From Bryum argenteum (taxonomy: Eukaryota > Streptophyta > Bryopsida > Bryales > Bryaceae): a stretch of DNA of 64,000 bases. Below the pieces are notes generated by a model. It ran no database searches. It saw only the letters and a program-made list of their open reading frames with translations, and was not told where the DNA came from. Location of the stretch: positions 14,338,648 through 14,402,647 of the forward strand of contig CM073329.1 of NCBI GenBank assembly GCA_037043015.1, written 5' to 3'. The translations under genes were made by a program, and so were the position numbers. Shown here one piece after another: positions 45,576 to 56,065 of this stretch; the stretch's first letter is position 1; each line of letters starts with the position of its first letter.

Positions 45576-47572
45576 TCAATGATACGAATGCAGGAGCGAG
45601 ATTTCGTCCTGCTGCGAAACTGGATTCGTGGTGGCCATGGGCAACGCAAAGCCATAGCTGGAGGCTTCAGGTCTAATGCTCCTCTCCATCTCGCGTTGCT
45701 CTCGTGCTGAAGCCACGGTGCTCACGGTCTCACGTTGATAGTATTGCGGCAGTGGTGGTGCTGTTACCGCACTCATGGGCCTATTTTGATAGTACTGTTG
45801 TTGTGCTGTTGCCGTGGGCATGGATCTCTGTTCATATTGTTGTGGTGGGGATGCTGAAGACGAACTCCATGATGTCGAAACTGCATCATCATATTCGTCC
45901 ATAACGTCGTCAAGGGTCGTCTGTGTCGTCGACGCCGAAGCTTGCAAGCAAAGCTCGAAGTTTAGAATACCTTGCTGTCTTCCAGACTTTCTTCTCACCT
46001 GCACAGTCATTCCTAACCCATGAGCACATTTGTAGTTCCCCATAAGAACAACAAGTGCCCCATCTCTTACTTTACTCTTCAGAAAGCGAACTGTACCGAA
46101 CGTGCATTGTTTTTGACTATACTTTCCTGAAGGTGCTTACTATTGAAAGTGCTTGTTGCCTTTCTGACTATTCTCTTCTAAAAGTGCACTGAAAGTTGAT
46201 TTCTTTGAATCTTGTCACTATCATAAATATTCTTTCACATTTTTTTCTTTTTTTTCCAAATGAAGAACCACATTTCTTATGAACTTCTTATTTCTTCCAG
46301 GGATCATAGTGATAGATGGGAATTGATGTAGAGAAAATAATGAATAATGGTGACCTCTAATATAGACAACTTGTTGAACTGCAGATAATATGATGAAAAT
46401 TGATCTAGAGAGAAGAACGAATGAAGGCGTAATAAACTTGTTGAGTGATGAAGACTACTACAATGGAATTTTGAAGCTTATGGCATGAGTAGACACCTCA
46501 AGGTTCAGAAAAGGGAAGATGAGAATTTTCAAGATAGAAAGTGGAGTAGAGAAAATTTCTATGTACACTGTAACTTATGATAGTAGCAAATAAGGTACCA
46601 TTAGCTTTGGTTTGATGGTTAGGGCTCATGGCCCCCAATGAGGAGGTCGTGGGTTTCTACTCCCCATGTTGGCTTGATGCTCACCACCATTGTTCACCCA
46701 ACCATGGTGGGGATTCATGGACCTCGTTGTATGGGTACCTCAAAGCCCTCTTTGGGATATCATGTTGGTTACCTCTAAGGGACTAGTGGCTAGGTAGGGA
46801 CTAGCGTAGCAATCACCTTGAGAGGAATCAGAAGTCCCGCTATTGGTGTGATAACCTCCGGGCATACATCCAAGAATAGGTGAAACAAACACTCTATTTA
46901 CGCTGGCCTCTAAATAGATTGGAATTTCTCTTCTTTTAACGCTAAGAGACATGGGGCACATTCTGCCAGCAATTGAATACACCCCCCCTCCCTTAATGCC
47001 AGAGAGTGGGCCCGGGGAAGCACATTCCAGCTCCCAGCTCGGCCAAAGGGTCGCCCTACCGGGCTCCCCTGTGGCCGCACTGGGAGCCGGAATGTGCCTC
47101 CCCCGGCCCACTCTCTAGTACATCAGACACACCCCATAACTGGTTTGGCACTAACAAATTACTCCATGCCAAAATGGCACACACATTGAGGTTGCACATG
47201 GATAAGTACACTAACCGGGTACTCGTGGAAGGGCGCGCGGACGGCGTCCCCGTGGCTTCCCTGCAAGAGGATATCGGAGATATCAATGGTGACGAACCCG
47301 ATGGGCGTGGTGGACACGAGGCCGCGACCCAGGAGCTCGATGTGCAGGCGCTGCTGCCCTTCCACTTGACTGTTGAGTGTGCGATCGTCGAGCGTGAGGG
47401 AAATGGTGGCGTTCCACTCCGGGTTGCGGCCATGGCGCTTGTCCATGGGCGACGGCACTCGCAAGCTCGGGTTCATCCACGCCACCGCGTACGCCGCCAT
47501 GCGACTGATGCTCACTTTCTTCAACCCTGTCGCTGATCGGAGCACTATGTCTAGCCTCCTCTCCGCCTTCAT
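45576..47572 (-). CDS. SRC2-like C2-domain protein
   Basis: A small C2 protein of the plant SRC2/cold-response type, thought to bind membranes in response to calcium. Exon 1 is 47572-47216 and exon 2 is 45998-45576, joined as HEYP to VRRKSGRQQGILNFEL, giving 259 aa in frame. Residues 1-140 are the C2 domain: LDIVLRSATGLKKVSISRM, AYAVAWMNPSL, then NPEWNATISLTLDD and IGFVTIDISDILL. The rest is a disordered tail rich in Gln, Tyr and Pro, common in this family. I took the ATG at 47572; nothing earlier in frame is an ATG. The 1.2-kb intron contains a SINE and a fold-back element, and reading past the donor gives a misleading extension. Several usual Asp calcium ligands are not obvious, so calcium binding is uncertain. 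Confidence 0.87.
46596..46937 (+). mobile_element. tRNA-derived SINE, copy 5, inside the SRC2-like intron
   Basis: Complete copy, antisense to the host gene: TTTGATGGTTAGGGC (A-box region), GTGGGTTTCTACTCCCC (B-box region), the family body, then CTCTATTTACGCTGGCC and a TTCTCTTCTTTT tail. No clear target duplication. Confidence 0.88.
47001..47116. mobile_element. GC-rich fold-back element in the SRC2-like intron
   Basis: A 116-bp structure with roughly 37-bp imperfect inverted arms: AGAGAGTGGGCCCGGGGAAG (left) against AGAGAGTGGGCCGGGGGAGG (complement of the right), both followed by CACATTCC and GCTCCCAG. The loop is about 40 bp. Its GC content is far above that of its surroundings. It could be a MITE or an intronic hairpin. 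Confidence 0.75.
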
Positions 47573-48447
47573 CGTACTCAATCCTCAAACTGCCACTTCA
47601 AATTACTCCTCGATCCGACTAGTAATCCGCGAGACTCCAAATCGATCGAATCGCAAACCCCCACTTCACATACCCCCGTTTCGACTAGTAATCCGTGAGT
47701 CCCCTGACGGATATCGACAGCATCGAAATTCTGGTGCTAGTATTTAGAAACACGAATCTGGCACCGGGAGTACAATTTAGTGATTCAAAGAACTTCTACC
47801 CCCACAACCTCGAGTAATACACTGCAAACCGTGAACCGTGACACTCCTCGACACCAGCGATTTGAACGAAACTTCAACGCTAGCCTAGTACTTACGAACA
47901 AGATTCTTCCCAAGCACTTACGTTGCTGTAAACGGTATGAATGTGTTGCGGGTACTACAACTTCAAGTTTCTCTGCCAGTGATAAGATGATACAACTGCG
48001 TGCAATTCTTGATTGTGAGTTTGCCGCTTCGATCGGATCCTCACTGCAGTTTGCACTTAACTCTCAGGTTTCGATCGATATGAGCCAGTTCGATCGATGC
48101 GAAACCGTTCAGTTGTGAGCTGTGTATATATACCGATCGACGAAATTCAAAAGTTAGCTGGACCAGTGATAATAATTGGGGGAGGTACTTCTGAGGGAGC
48201 GAGCAAAGGCTGCATGCCGGTCTTGACAAGTTAGGTGTGACGGAGACCATGAGGTCCACTTTGTGGAAATGTCCGCGTCGTGGTCATGGAATGTGGAGCC
48301 GTGGGGATGCTTTGCTTGCTTGTGGCTGCGGCATCAGAGCACTGTTCATGGCGGGGCCTGTGTTTCGAAGCTTCCATGACTTTTGAGGTTACCGGACCCT
48401 TCTATAATTTCCACGCACTTTTCCACGTAATAAACTTGCGGGCTAGA
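47573..48447. other. Upstream region of the SRC2-like gene
   Basis: Probable promoter and leader of the minus-strand gene. A short imperfect duplication with core CGACTAGTAATCCG occurs near 47619 and 47680. No other gene is visible. Confidence 0.45.
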
Positions 48448-48490
48448 AGAAGAGAAACTCCAACCTACCTATTTAGAGGCTGGCATGGAC
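48448..48490 (-). mobile_element. SINE 3'-end fragment
   Basis: GAAGAGAAACTCCAACCTAC then TATTTAGAGGCTGGCATG is the complement of the SINE tail in copies 1 and 5. It stops abruptly at the hairpin that starts at 48494. Confidence 0.7.
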
Positions 48491-48493
48491 TAT

Positions 48494-48586
48494 ATAACCT
48501 CCGAGAAGAGGTAGGTTTCTGGTATCGAACCGAGGCGCGGAGCGCCGAGGGTCGATACCAGAAACCTACCTCTTCTCGGAGGTTAT
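48494..48586. repeat. 93-bp hairpin with perfect 35-bp arms
   Basis: The arm at 48494-48528 (ATAACCTCCGAGAAGAGGTA and 15 more bases) is matched exactly by its complement at 48552-48586. The 23-base loop itself contains GGCGC and GCGCC around GGA. It lies between a SINE fragment and the Crypton locus. The function is unknown. Confidence 0.95.
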
Positions 48587-49155
48587 TGGACATAAGCGGC
48601 AGTTCCTCCAATCGAGGTGACCGGTGATTTTTGATTTTTTAAATTTTTTTAATTGATGGTGACGGGTTATCAAGGGTTTAGCATGATGTGTCGGTCTCGG
48701 TGACCGGCTAATATTCTGATCTCCTACATACCGACCGATCTAAATCCTACCTACTTGGGGTTTCATTTGCGCGGTTGAACTTTCGCGGGTTTTTTTTTTT
48801 AAACGATTGTGTGTACGCGACTTTGTTTCATTTTGCGTCTGTGATATTCTTTTTTTTGTTGTTGAGCTACGGTTCGTGTTGCTGTGAGTGGTTCGTATTT
48901 GAGCTATGATTCATGTTAGCTTTTTTTTTCAATCTGTGTTGCGGCTATGGCTCGTTTTGCGGTGATTGTTGTCGTGGCTATGGCCGGTTTGGCGAATTTT
49001 AATAATCGCTTATTCTTCATTGGAAGGTTTTGAGTGATCGCATTGATCGCTGATTACCTTGTTTTTTCTTTTGGTTGATTAGGTTGCGTTAGTGTTGATG
49101 TTCTTAGTGTTGCGATAGGTTAGCGGCCTTGGTTTTGATTGTTCATCTTTTACAA
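48587..49155. other. Upstream region of the Crypton locus
   Basis: T- and G-rich sequence with several poly-T runs and TTCGTGTTGC-like motifs. It may hold the promoter of the recombinase gene. No gene is called. Confidence 0.4.
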
Positions 49156-49998
49156 ATGTCGAATGCATCTTGCACTCGTTCAAGAACTCGCCGCTCTAGG
49201 GGTGGTAGAAGTACCGCAAGTTGTAGAGTTCGTACAAAGAATTCAGTTCCTTGTAACGAGAACACACCTGTTGAGCCGAGCTTTGAGCTTGGTATTGAAT
49301 TTTGTCCTACGCCTGTTGATAATCATGTCCTTGCAGACATTGATACTAATACAATCAGTGGCGATTGTCGAACGAGTAAGCGTCACAAAATTTCTAAACT
49401 AATGGCAGACGGCACTCCAGCAATTTATATTGCTCCTAGTCGGTCATCGAAGCGCACTCTCATTTCTGATCAGGATAAAAATTCTTCTGCATCCATTGGC
49501 CCCGTAGAGTCTTTTTTAGCCGGTAATGCATTTGTTTCAGATCAGCCTCAATTGGTTGCATCAACTAGCGTGGATGAGTCAGTTTTGATTGATACATCTA
49601 ATGTATCGTTTTCTTCTGAGGTAGCTATTTTCGAGGGAAATTGTCTCACAGCGTCAACAGATATACCTGGTATTGGTGTCAATGCTATACCTGGTAATGG
49701 TGTCAATGCTGGTGTTGCTTTAACGGAGTCTAACGAGTTATCAACTCGTGTGAATACGGAGCCATTACATGTGGTTGATTCGCCAAATGTAGTGTTAGTT
49801 CATGTTGATAATCCTCCTCGTGACAGTTGCGTATCTGAGCATGACACACCTGCACCTTCTCATCCACTTGTGTCGAGTAGTTCTCTTGATCGAGCTATTG
49901 TCCCTGTACCTGCAACGCTAGGTCATGGTTTCATTGACATTTCTGATGACGATTGGAAGCGTCAGACTACAGATTTTAGCGACAATAGTAGAAAGTGA
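49156..49998 (+). CDS. Ser/Thr-rich N-terminal part of the Crypton protein
   Basis: A 280-residue frame from ATG 49156 with a basic start (CTRSRTRRSRGGRSTASCRV) and otherwise acidic, Ser/Thr- and Val-rich low-complexity sequence, including a short internal repeat (IPGIGVNA, IPGNGVNA). It ends SDDDWKRQTTDFSDNSRK and a stop at 49996-49998, overlapping the region where the next frame begins. Adding one base in the A-run at 49992-49994 would fuse it to the recombinase, so a single-base frameshift is likely. Alternatives are a small intron or two separate proteins. I recognise no domain. Confidence 0.55.
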   Translation: MSNASCTRSRTRRSRGGRSTASCRVRTKNSVPCNENTPVEPSFELGIEFCPTPVDNHVLADIDTNTISGDCRTSKRHKISKLMADGTPAIYIAPSRSSKRTLISDQDKNSSASIGPVESFLAGNAFVSDQPQLVASTSVDESVLIDTSNVSFSSEVAIFEGNCLTASTDIPGIGVNAIPGNGVNAGVALTESNELSTRVNTEPLHVVDSPNVVLVHVDNPPRDSCVSEHDTPAPSHPLVSSSSLDRAIVPVPATLGHGFIDISDDDWKRQTTDFSDNSRK

Positions 49999-50000
49999 AT

Positions 50001-52660
50001 ATGTGGGCTAAAAATAAATTTGATGCCTGGCGCGTTTACATGGGATATTCTACTGAAACTCCGCTTGAGAAAATCGATCTGCAAGAGTTTGGAAGTTTAT
50101 TGTCTTGTTTTTTCTGCATGGTGTGCAAGAGTTCGGGTGAATTGTACCCTACAGGCTCTCTTATGATTCTGTTCATGGCCTTTCAGAGATTAATTTGCAG
50201 AGAGCAAGAAAAGAGAGTAAATGAAACAGGTGTAGTAGAAATGCCTTTTGACATTCGTAAGCACCCATTTTTTGGGATCACCCGAAGAGGATTGCAGTCT
50301 GCGCTTGAGGCTTCTAGAAATTCCGGGGCCAATAAGCACAGGAGGAAGGTAGATGGTATAACTTGGGAGCAGGAACAAATGATCTTGGATCATGAGTTAC
50401 ATGCTACTACACATCCCAAAGGCTGCCAAATGCGTTTTGGATTCTACTGCTTCGTTGTTTTTTTGATAAGGGGCAATAAGGAGCTTTACAATTTGTTGCG
50501 CTCAGATTTTGAGTATGGTAAAGATTCTAGCAGTCAGCCATTCTTAAGGTGAGTTTTGTTTGTTGTTTTGAAATTTGCATGGCTGTTGTTGTGGCAAAAT
50601 TAGTTGCATACATGGCACTATTGCAGACGAGTATGCAGCTTTTGTAGAATAAATTCAAAGTTGCAGCGGTTTTTATATGTACAACGCTTCAAGAATAGTA
50701 GTACGTGTGTGTGAGTGGGAGCTTCGATGCTGTAAGCTCAATTGATGCATGAGCTTTTCTTCAATTTAGCCTTAATTGGAATTCTTGGTCAATTCTGTGT
50801 CACTTTGTCTGAGTCGCTTCGTAACTGTGTCAATTTTGGGTCTTTGTGTAGAATTGTCCTATGAGTATTTAATTGAAATATTCTCTCTGTTTGTTGACTC
50901 TTCGTACGTGGAGTTTGCCGTCGAATCTTTATTAAATTATTTCCAGCTTTGATAGTCGTGCTTTGATTGTTGTGCTTTGTTCTTGCATTGGCATAACTGA
51001 TTTCTTTCAAACTTCCAAATTCCTAATTTTTTTATATCTTCTGTGTGTACGAATTCATAGGTACGACGAGCGTTTATCAAAGAACTATAAAGTGAATATC
51101 AAAAACAGATTCCAAGACGAGCATTTTAGGCCTGCGGTGACTTCAAGGGATCCCGACGTTTTGAAGACCTGGATTACTCTTATTGAGCACATGCCGCCAG
51201 AGTCTAAGAGCGGACATCTGTTTTTGTCACCAATCACATCGAGCAGGTCGCATATCTGGTACAAAAGTGATATTAATGTCGGAGAAGGCATGATTCGAAC
51301 CTGGATGAAGACGATGGCCAGAAATGTTGGTCTTTCAGGAGATATAACAAACAAAAGTGGTCGTGTGACGTCGATAACTCGGATGATGGCGGCGAGAGTT
51401 CCCCCGGAAGTCATTGCTGAGATTACCGGTCACAGAAACTTGAAGACTCTTGCCAGGTACGACAAAGTTGCAATTTTGAAGGCACAAGCTGCTCAAGAAC
51501 TTTTGAGGCAGCCCTATCATCCGGATACCGGTCAAATTTTAACTTTCCAGTTTCACTACGATAAAGTAATGAGGGAGTATCATGGATGGCAGTTATCGAA
51601 AGGTGTTTCGATTGATTCTGATGACGTCAGACCTGTCACTAATACTGGTGGTGATTTTGATGACGATCCCAACGACCTTGTAGCTTTCCTTGACCTTGAC
51701 GACTTTCAGGATCATGAGATCTTTGATCAAGGAGCTGCTGATGGCGGTGATCACTCTTGTCGGGATCCGGGTGTATCTACTGGAGTCTCTGCTAAGGATC
51801 GTTCGTTAGCGGGGCGGAGATTTCCTTCAGTTCCTGATATTCCTATCAACAGTCATAGTTTGGTCACACACGTTCGTGGTTCATTGAATCGGAATCCAGG
51901 TTTCGCTCGTTTTGAGTCAGATTCGCAACCTGTAGCTTTGACCAGTGATCATAATCCTAGTCGCCCAGTGTTGCTTCCTCGTCCTGCCGCAAATGTTGCT
52001 GATACACCATGGCGTCCTTTTGGTGATCATATTGCTAATTGTCGACCTCACTATCCTCCAGGAAATCAGGCAAATTGTCGTCCGCCGTATAGTAACGTTG
52101 TTTCTAATCCTTGGCCTCACGTTAATCGTCCTTCTGCTCATAGGCCAATTCAGCATAGTAATTTTCTCCCTGTTCGACGTCCTCTTTATCGCTCCTTTAG
52201 TCCGCCTGTTCGGCATTCTAACTTTGGTGCTCCTGTTCCTCCTATTAGTAGTGTCGCTCCTTGTCGACCTACTTTTCAGTCTCGGAATCCTATTAATCAG
52301 CCTGTTAATCGACTGTTCAGTGCTAGTGTTGATCGATCTAGTTCTCGTGAATTTGATCCCATATCTGGTATTGAGACTGCTTCGTTGATAAGAACGCCAC
52401 CACCGCCAGTTCCTCCAAGCTTCGTTTTGACATCCGAGAATATGAGTAAACGTACGCTTGTTTATCCTAATGGTTCGCCGAAGTGTAACGAACAAATTGC
52501 TGCCGTTAGAGGCGTTGACTCTCGGCCACAAAATGCGGATTTCAACTCACCTGGTTCGGGATCTTCCGGTAAAATTTGTTTTAGGATTGATGAGTTTTGG
52601 TGGGATGTCAAATTACTTGCTCTTGATGCTCTCATGAGTCCAAATGCTTTTCAATGCTAA
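50001..52660 (+). CDS. Tyrosine recombinase of Crypton type (DUF3504-like)
   Basis: Catalyses DNA strand exchange in Crypton transposition. Exon 1 is 50001-50548, the intron is 50549-51060, and exon 2 is 51061-52660 (junction FLR to YDERLSKNY). Exon 1 carries the SAM-like core-binding domain: WAKNKFDAWRVYMGYST, LSCFFCMVCKSSGELYPTGS. The catalytic domain holds the first Arg in FLIRGNKELYNLL, the second in NKSGRVTSITRMM, His in TGHRNLKTL, and the nucleophile Tyr in ARYDK. The usual HxxR is KxxR here: a Lys replaces the His found in NHSLR of animal relatives. The last 350 residues are a Pro/Arg/Asn-rich disordered tail. The core frame is uninterrupted, so the enzyme may be intact. I began at ATG 50001, although the true N-terminus may be upstream. 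Confidence 0.82.
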
Positions 52661-52848
52661 ATATACATTTCAAATGCTTTTCCAGTGCTAAAAAATACAT
52701 TTCTGAAATCGATATTGTGACGCTTCGGCTCAGTGTGTTCGTTGTCAGGGAGTCTCGAAAGTGGCGCAAACTTCTTAAGCTTTAATACTCATGGTATTTT
52801 TCCTTTCATTTCAAAAAACTTTATTGATTTTTCTTTTTCTTGTTGCAG

Positions 52849-53543
52849 GGTCTCGACAAGTTTCTGCTCACGAGGAAGCTGAATCGTTAAAAGAGTTTTG
52901 TCTCCAAGTCGATTGGTCCAGTTTGGAAATCAAAGAGGGTGAAATTACTTCCAGCCGTAAGGGTACAAAGGACGATCATGATGAATGCCCCGCAATACAA
53001 GATCATTCGATTGACACTGATAAGGTTAGTGAATTTCGTTCCAAAGTAAGATTTCAAGATATGATGAAAGAAGTTCATTCATCTTTTCCTGTTTCAATTT
53101 CGCAGAGGGAGTCCAATTCAGCGTTTGCAGCAAATTTGATGCAGTTAGGCGTTGTTTCTCAAAACAACGTTGGCCTCGTTCATCAGAATAACTCCAGTGC
53201 TGTTCCTCCTGGTCTGGTTCCTCCTGTCACTCCTGAAATCAGCCGTGAATCGGCCGTGAACACACCTAGTACTCATTCGATTGTTGGCCCGATTTCTGGT
53301 AGCAATAGTGCAGTGAATATCTCCGTTAACTACAACTATTCATTGCCTTCTCCTAGCTATCCATTTCCAGGTTATTCTCCGTTTAGTTTCGGAATGCCAT
53401 CGGGTTTTTCAACGTATGGCATGCAACCAGATTATCATGGTGCTTTTGGTATGCAACCAGGTTTTGCAGCACGTTTTCCACCAAGTTTTATGCCTCCAAC
53501 TACGCCTGAAGCATTGAATCAACGACCAGCAACTCCTCAATAG
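52849..53543 (+). CDS. Possible terminal exon of the Crypton locus, unknown function
   Basis: Begins after a clear 3' splice site (TTTTTCTTGTTGCAG) and runs 230 residues. The first part is acidic (KEFCLQVDWSSLEIKEGEIT), the second Pro/Gly/Ser/Met/Tyr-rich with SYPFPGYSPFSFGMPSGF and a MQPD/MQPG motif repeat. I do not recognise it. An ATG at 52791 extends it with a hydrophobic leader, but that leader is just the intron's polypyrimidine tract. The upstream donor is not settled. Confidence 0.45.
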
Positions 53544-54449
53544 ATTTAGGGTGCATTGATGACAATTCAATTTTACAAATAAAAAAGTTAAAAATTAGTG
53601 TTCTTCATAACACATCTTAAAAATTGTATAGTGCACATGTCTGATTAGCGCATTCTGACACGTAGACATTATCAATGTCCTAGCCGTCAATCGTACTACA
53701 GTTTACCGGTGCGAGCAGGGCGGGTACCATTCTCCTTCTTAGACAGACTTTCTTGAATGCCTCGCTTTCGAATCCGCAGGCGTGTCGCCAGCAGTAGCCA
53801 AGCTCAAGAGGTTGCCCAGCGTGACGAAGCTTCTGGTGAGATGAAGCTCGAGCGTCCACAGGAGATGAAGTTCGAGCCGAAGCGCTTCAGGTGCCCGCTC
53901 GCACTAGATCTGTCACTCCTGCCCAGCAAATACTCATGAGACAATACTGCAGTCTCTCCGCTACGTATCAGTCCATTGTGAAGAGTCTCACAAGTCACCT
54001 AAGAGTGAGACGCTTTGAAGTTTCGAGTCAGGAACTAGTTTTGCACTAGTGCAAGACCATGGTTGAAACACTGTGGAGACTTTCAAACATTGGTGGAGAC
54101 AGTGTTTGAACCGTTGTTTTCACACTGCTGTAGTGCGATTAGTAGTTCTACAGCTTGTCTCGTCATGGGTTACGAACATGCATATCGTGCATAACATGCA
54201 TGCGTAATGTCTGTCTTCAATTGCATACAAACCATCGGATGAAATTCGGAACCTGTTCATTAACGAAGACGCTGATTATCGCATTCCGTTAATGAACAAG
54301 CAGACACGTAGACATTATCGATGGGACTCGTGATGAGCTGTCACTAGTAGGTCGGAAATTGAATTCAAAGGGTCGGTAGTTATGCACTATAACCATGTCC
54401 TCGACAGCCACTCAAATTGCGACACGTCACCGAGATTGGAGGAACTGCC
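53544..54449. other. Intergenic stretch downstream of the Crypton locus
   Basis: Contains a 60-codon frame at 53757-53939 with no recognised similarity, a hairpin at 54254-54298 (TGTTCATTAACG arms), and a repeated block GACACGTAGACATTATC at about 53658 and 54304 that brackets this stretch. Confidence 0.5.
54254..54298. repeat. Small hairpin
   Basis: TGTTCATTAACG at 54254-54265 and its complement CGTTAATGAACA at 54287-54298 enclose a 21-base loop. It is next to the repeated GACACGTAGACATTATC block. Confidence 0.7.
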
Positions 54450-54692
54450 GGTTATGAATAGAGTGTTTGTTCGAACTGTCCTTGGATGTATGCTCGGAAG
54501 GCATCACACCAATGACGGGATAACTAATCCCTCTCGAAGTGAACACTATGCTAATTCCTACTTAGCCACTAGTGCCTTGAAGATACTTGACATGGTATCC
54601 CAAAGGGCTTTGAGTTACCCATGCAAGAAGGTTCAAGAACCCCACACCATAGTTGGGTGGACGATGGTGGTGAGCACCATACCGACATTTCA
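54450..54692 (-). mobile_element. tRNA-derived SINE, copy 6 (head missing)
   Basis: Antisense copy of the family: AATAGAGTGTTTGTTCGAAC, GTGAACACTATGCTAATTCC, then CCATAGTTGGGTGGACGATG and GGTGAGCACCAT. The tRNA-like head is absent. Confidence 0.8.
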
Positions 54693-55089
54693 TTCTACAT
54701 ACTTTGAAGAAAATAATTCCTTTGACTTGATGTACATTGAATCAATACTGAATACTCTTGGGGACGTATTATTCTATTCACACGGGCCTCGGAGTTTTTC
54801 TTCATCACATACACTCAAGTTACAAGTTGCCGTAGCTTTTGTCAATGCGAGGCCATTTCCTCAGCGAAAGTAACTGTGTTATTGAACAGCCGGAATGGCA
54901 TCACTACTACAGAATTGGTTGACTCTACCGACTTTGACCTGCACACCCCTCGGAAGAAAAAAGAGCTCAGTGGGTTTACTTGAAAAGTCATTCATAAGGT
55001 GCAGTTGATTAGTATCTAACCCCAGAATCCAGGAATGATTTGACATGGAGCAGAGATAAGAGCAAGCCCATCCCATAGGATCTCCTTAA

Positions 55090-56061
55090 CCCTTAAACGC
55101 CCATGGGGTCTAAAACGGGCAGCTCAAAATTGGATCACAGCATCTTTTGAACTTGGGCATCATGAATAGTGCACTTTTTGAACTTGGGCATCATGAATGG
55201 ACCAATCAATGATGAGCTTGCAACCACCTACAAGGTTATGTACAACCCCAACCTACCTACCACAATCCTTTCAAAGCACAAAATCATTCATACAAATTGT
55301 GAATTGAATTGTGAAATTTCACTTTTTGAATGCATCAAAAGAAGGTGACCAGTTTGACATCAAAATATAAGTGAAAAGTTGAGTACAGTGAGAGCTACAG
55401 GGAAGATTTTGTTGGAATCAAGCCCCTCGGGTAACCTTACACTAAGAAACCTTGCCATGTTTGTGTATGAAGACTTATTGTGAACAGTCTATGAATCCAA
55501 ATGAGGTTTTGTAGATGGGGTTCCCAACTCACTTAACTACTATATAAAAAAATAAAAAATAAAAAATAAAAATAAAATAAAATAAAATAAAATGAAAAAA
55601 ATAAAAATAAAAAGAAGAAGAAGAAGAAGAAGAAAGAGCTCCTTAACCCTTAAACGCCCAAGCAAGCCCGAGGGGCTTGATTCCAACAGAATCTTCACTG
55701 TACCTCTCACTGTACTCAACTTTTCACTTATATTTTGATGTCAAACTGGTCTCCTTCTTATGATGCATTCAAAAGTGAAATTTTACAATTCAAATCACAA
55801 TTTGTATGAATGATTTTGTGCTTTGAAAGGATTGTGGTAGGTAGGTTGGGGTTGTACATAACCTTGTAGGAGGTTGCAAGCTCTTCATTGATTGGTCCAT
55901 TCATGATGCCCAAGTTCAAAAAGTACACTATTCATGATGCCCAAGTTCAAAAAGTGCACTATTCATGATGCCCAAGTCCAAAAGATGTTGTGATCCAATT
56001 TTTGGCTGCCCGTTCAATGGAAAACAGTCTGAGGGGCTGACCAAAAAGGCGCCTTTAAGGG
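55090..56061. mobile_element. TTAA-flanked composite with long inverted arms
   Basis: TTAA occurs at 55086-55089 and 56062-56065. Outer termini are CCCTTAAACGCCC (left) and CCCTTAAAGGCGCC (complement of the right). Inside, 55090-55440 and about 55665-56040 are long, highly similar inverted arms (shared GATTCCAAC, TTTTCACTTATATTTTGATG, CTACCACAATCCTTTCAAAG, TCATGAATGG). A further TTAACCCTTAAACGCCC at 55643 marks the inner end of the right-hand copy, so the structure looks like two head-to-head copies. The spacer holds simple repeats. piggyBac-like by target and termini. Confidence 0.72.
55555..55635. repeat. Simple-sequence tract (AAAAT)n and (GAA)n
   Basis: A run of AAAAT/AAAATA units is followed by seven GAA units; it forms the loop between the inverted arms at 55090-56061. 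Confidence 0.9.
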
Positions 56062-56065
56062 TTAA

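Larger units (their letters stand above)
49156..53543 (+). mobile_element. Crypton-type tyrosine-recombinase transposon locus
   Basis: This groups three same-strand coding stretches: a Ser/Thr-rich N-terminal frame (49156-49998), the recombinase (50001-52660, one intron) and a downstream exon-like frame (52849-53543). Cryptons are DNA transposons that move with a tyrosine recombinase and lack terminal inverted repeats, so the element ends cannot be set by eye. The fold matches the Crypton-derived DUF3504 domain of animal ZMYM2/QRICH1/KIAA1958 proteins. It could instead be a domesticated host gene. Confidence 0.7.

Noticed and set aside
52791..52848. Signal-peptide-like hydrophobic start (MVFFLSFQKTLLIFLFL) of the 250-residue frame
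   Set aside because: The hydrophobic residues come from an intron's T-rich polypyrimidine tract ending in TTGTTGCAG; the coding part begins at 52849.
54382..54873. 163-residue plus-strand frame
   Set aside because: More than half is the antisense of SINE copy 6.
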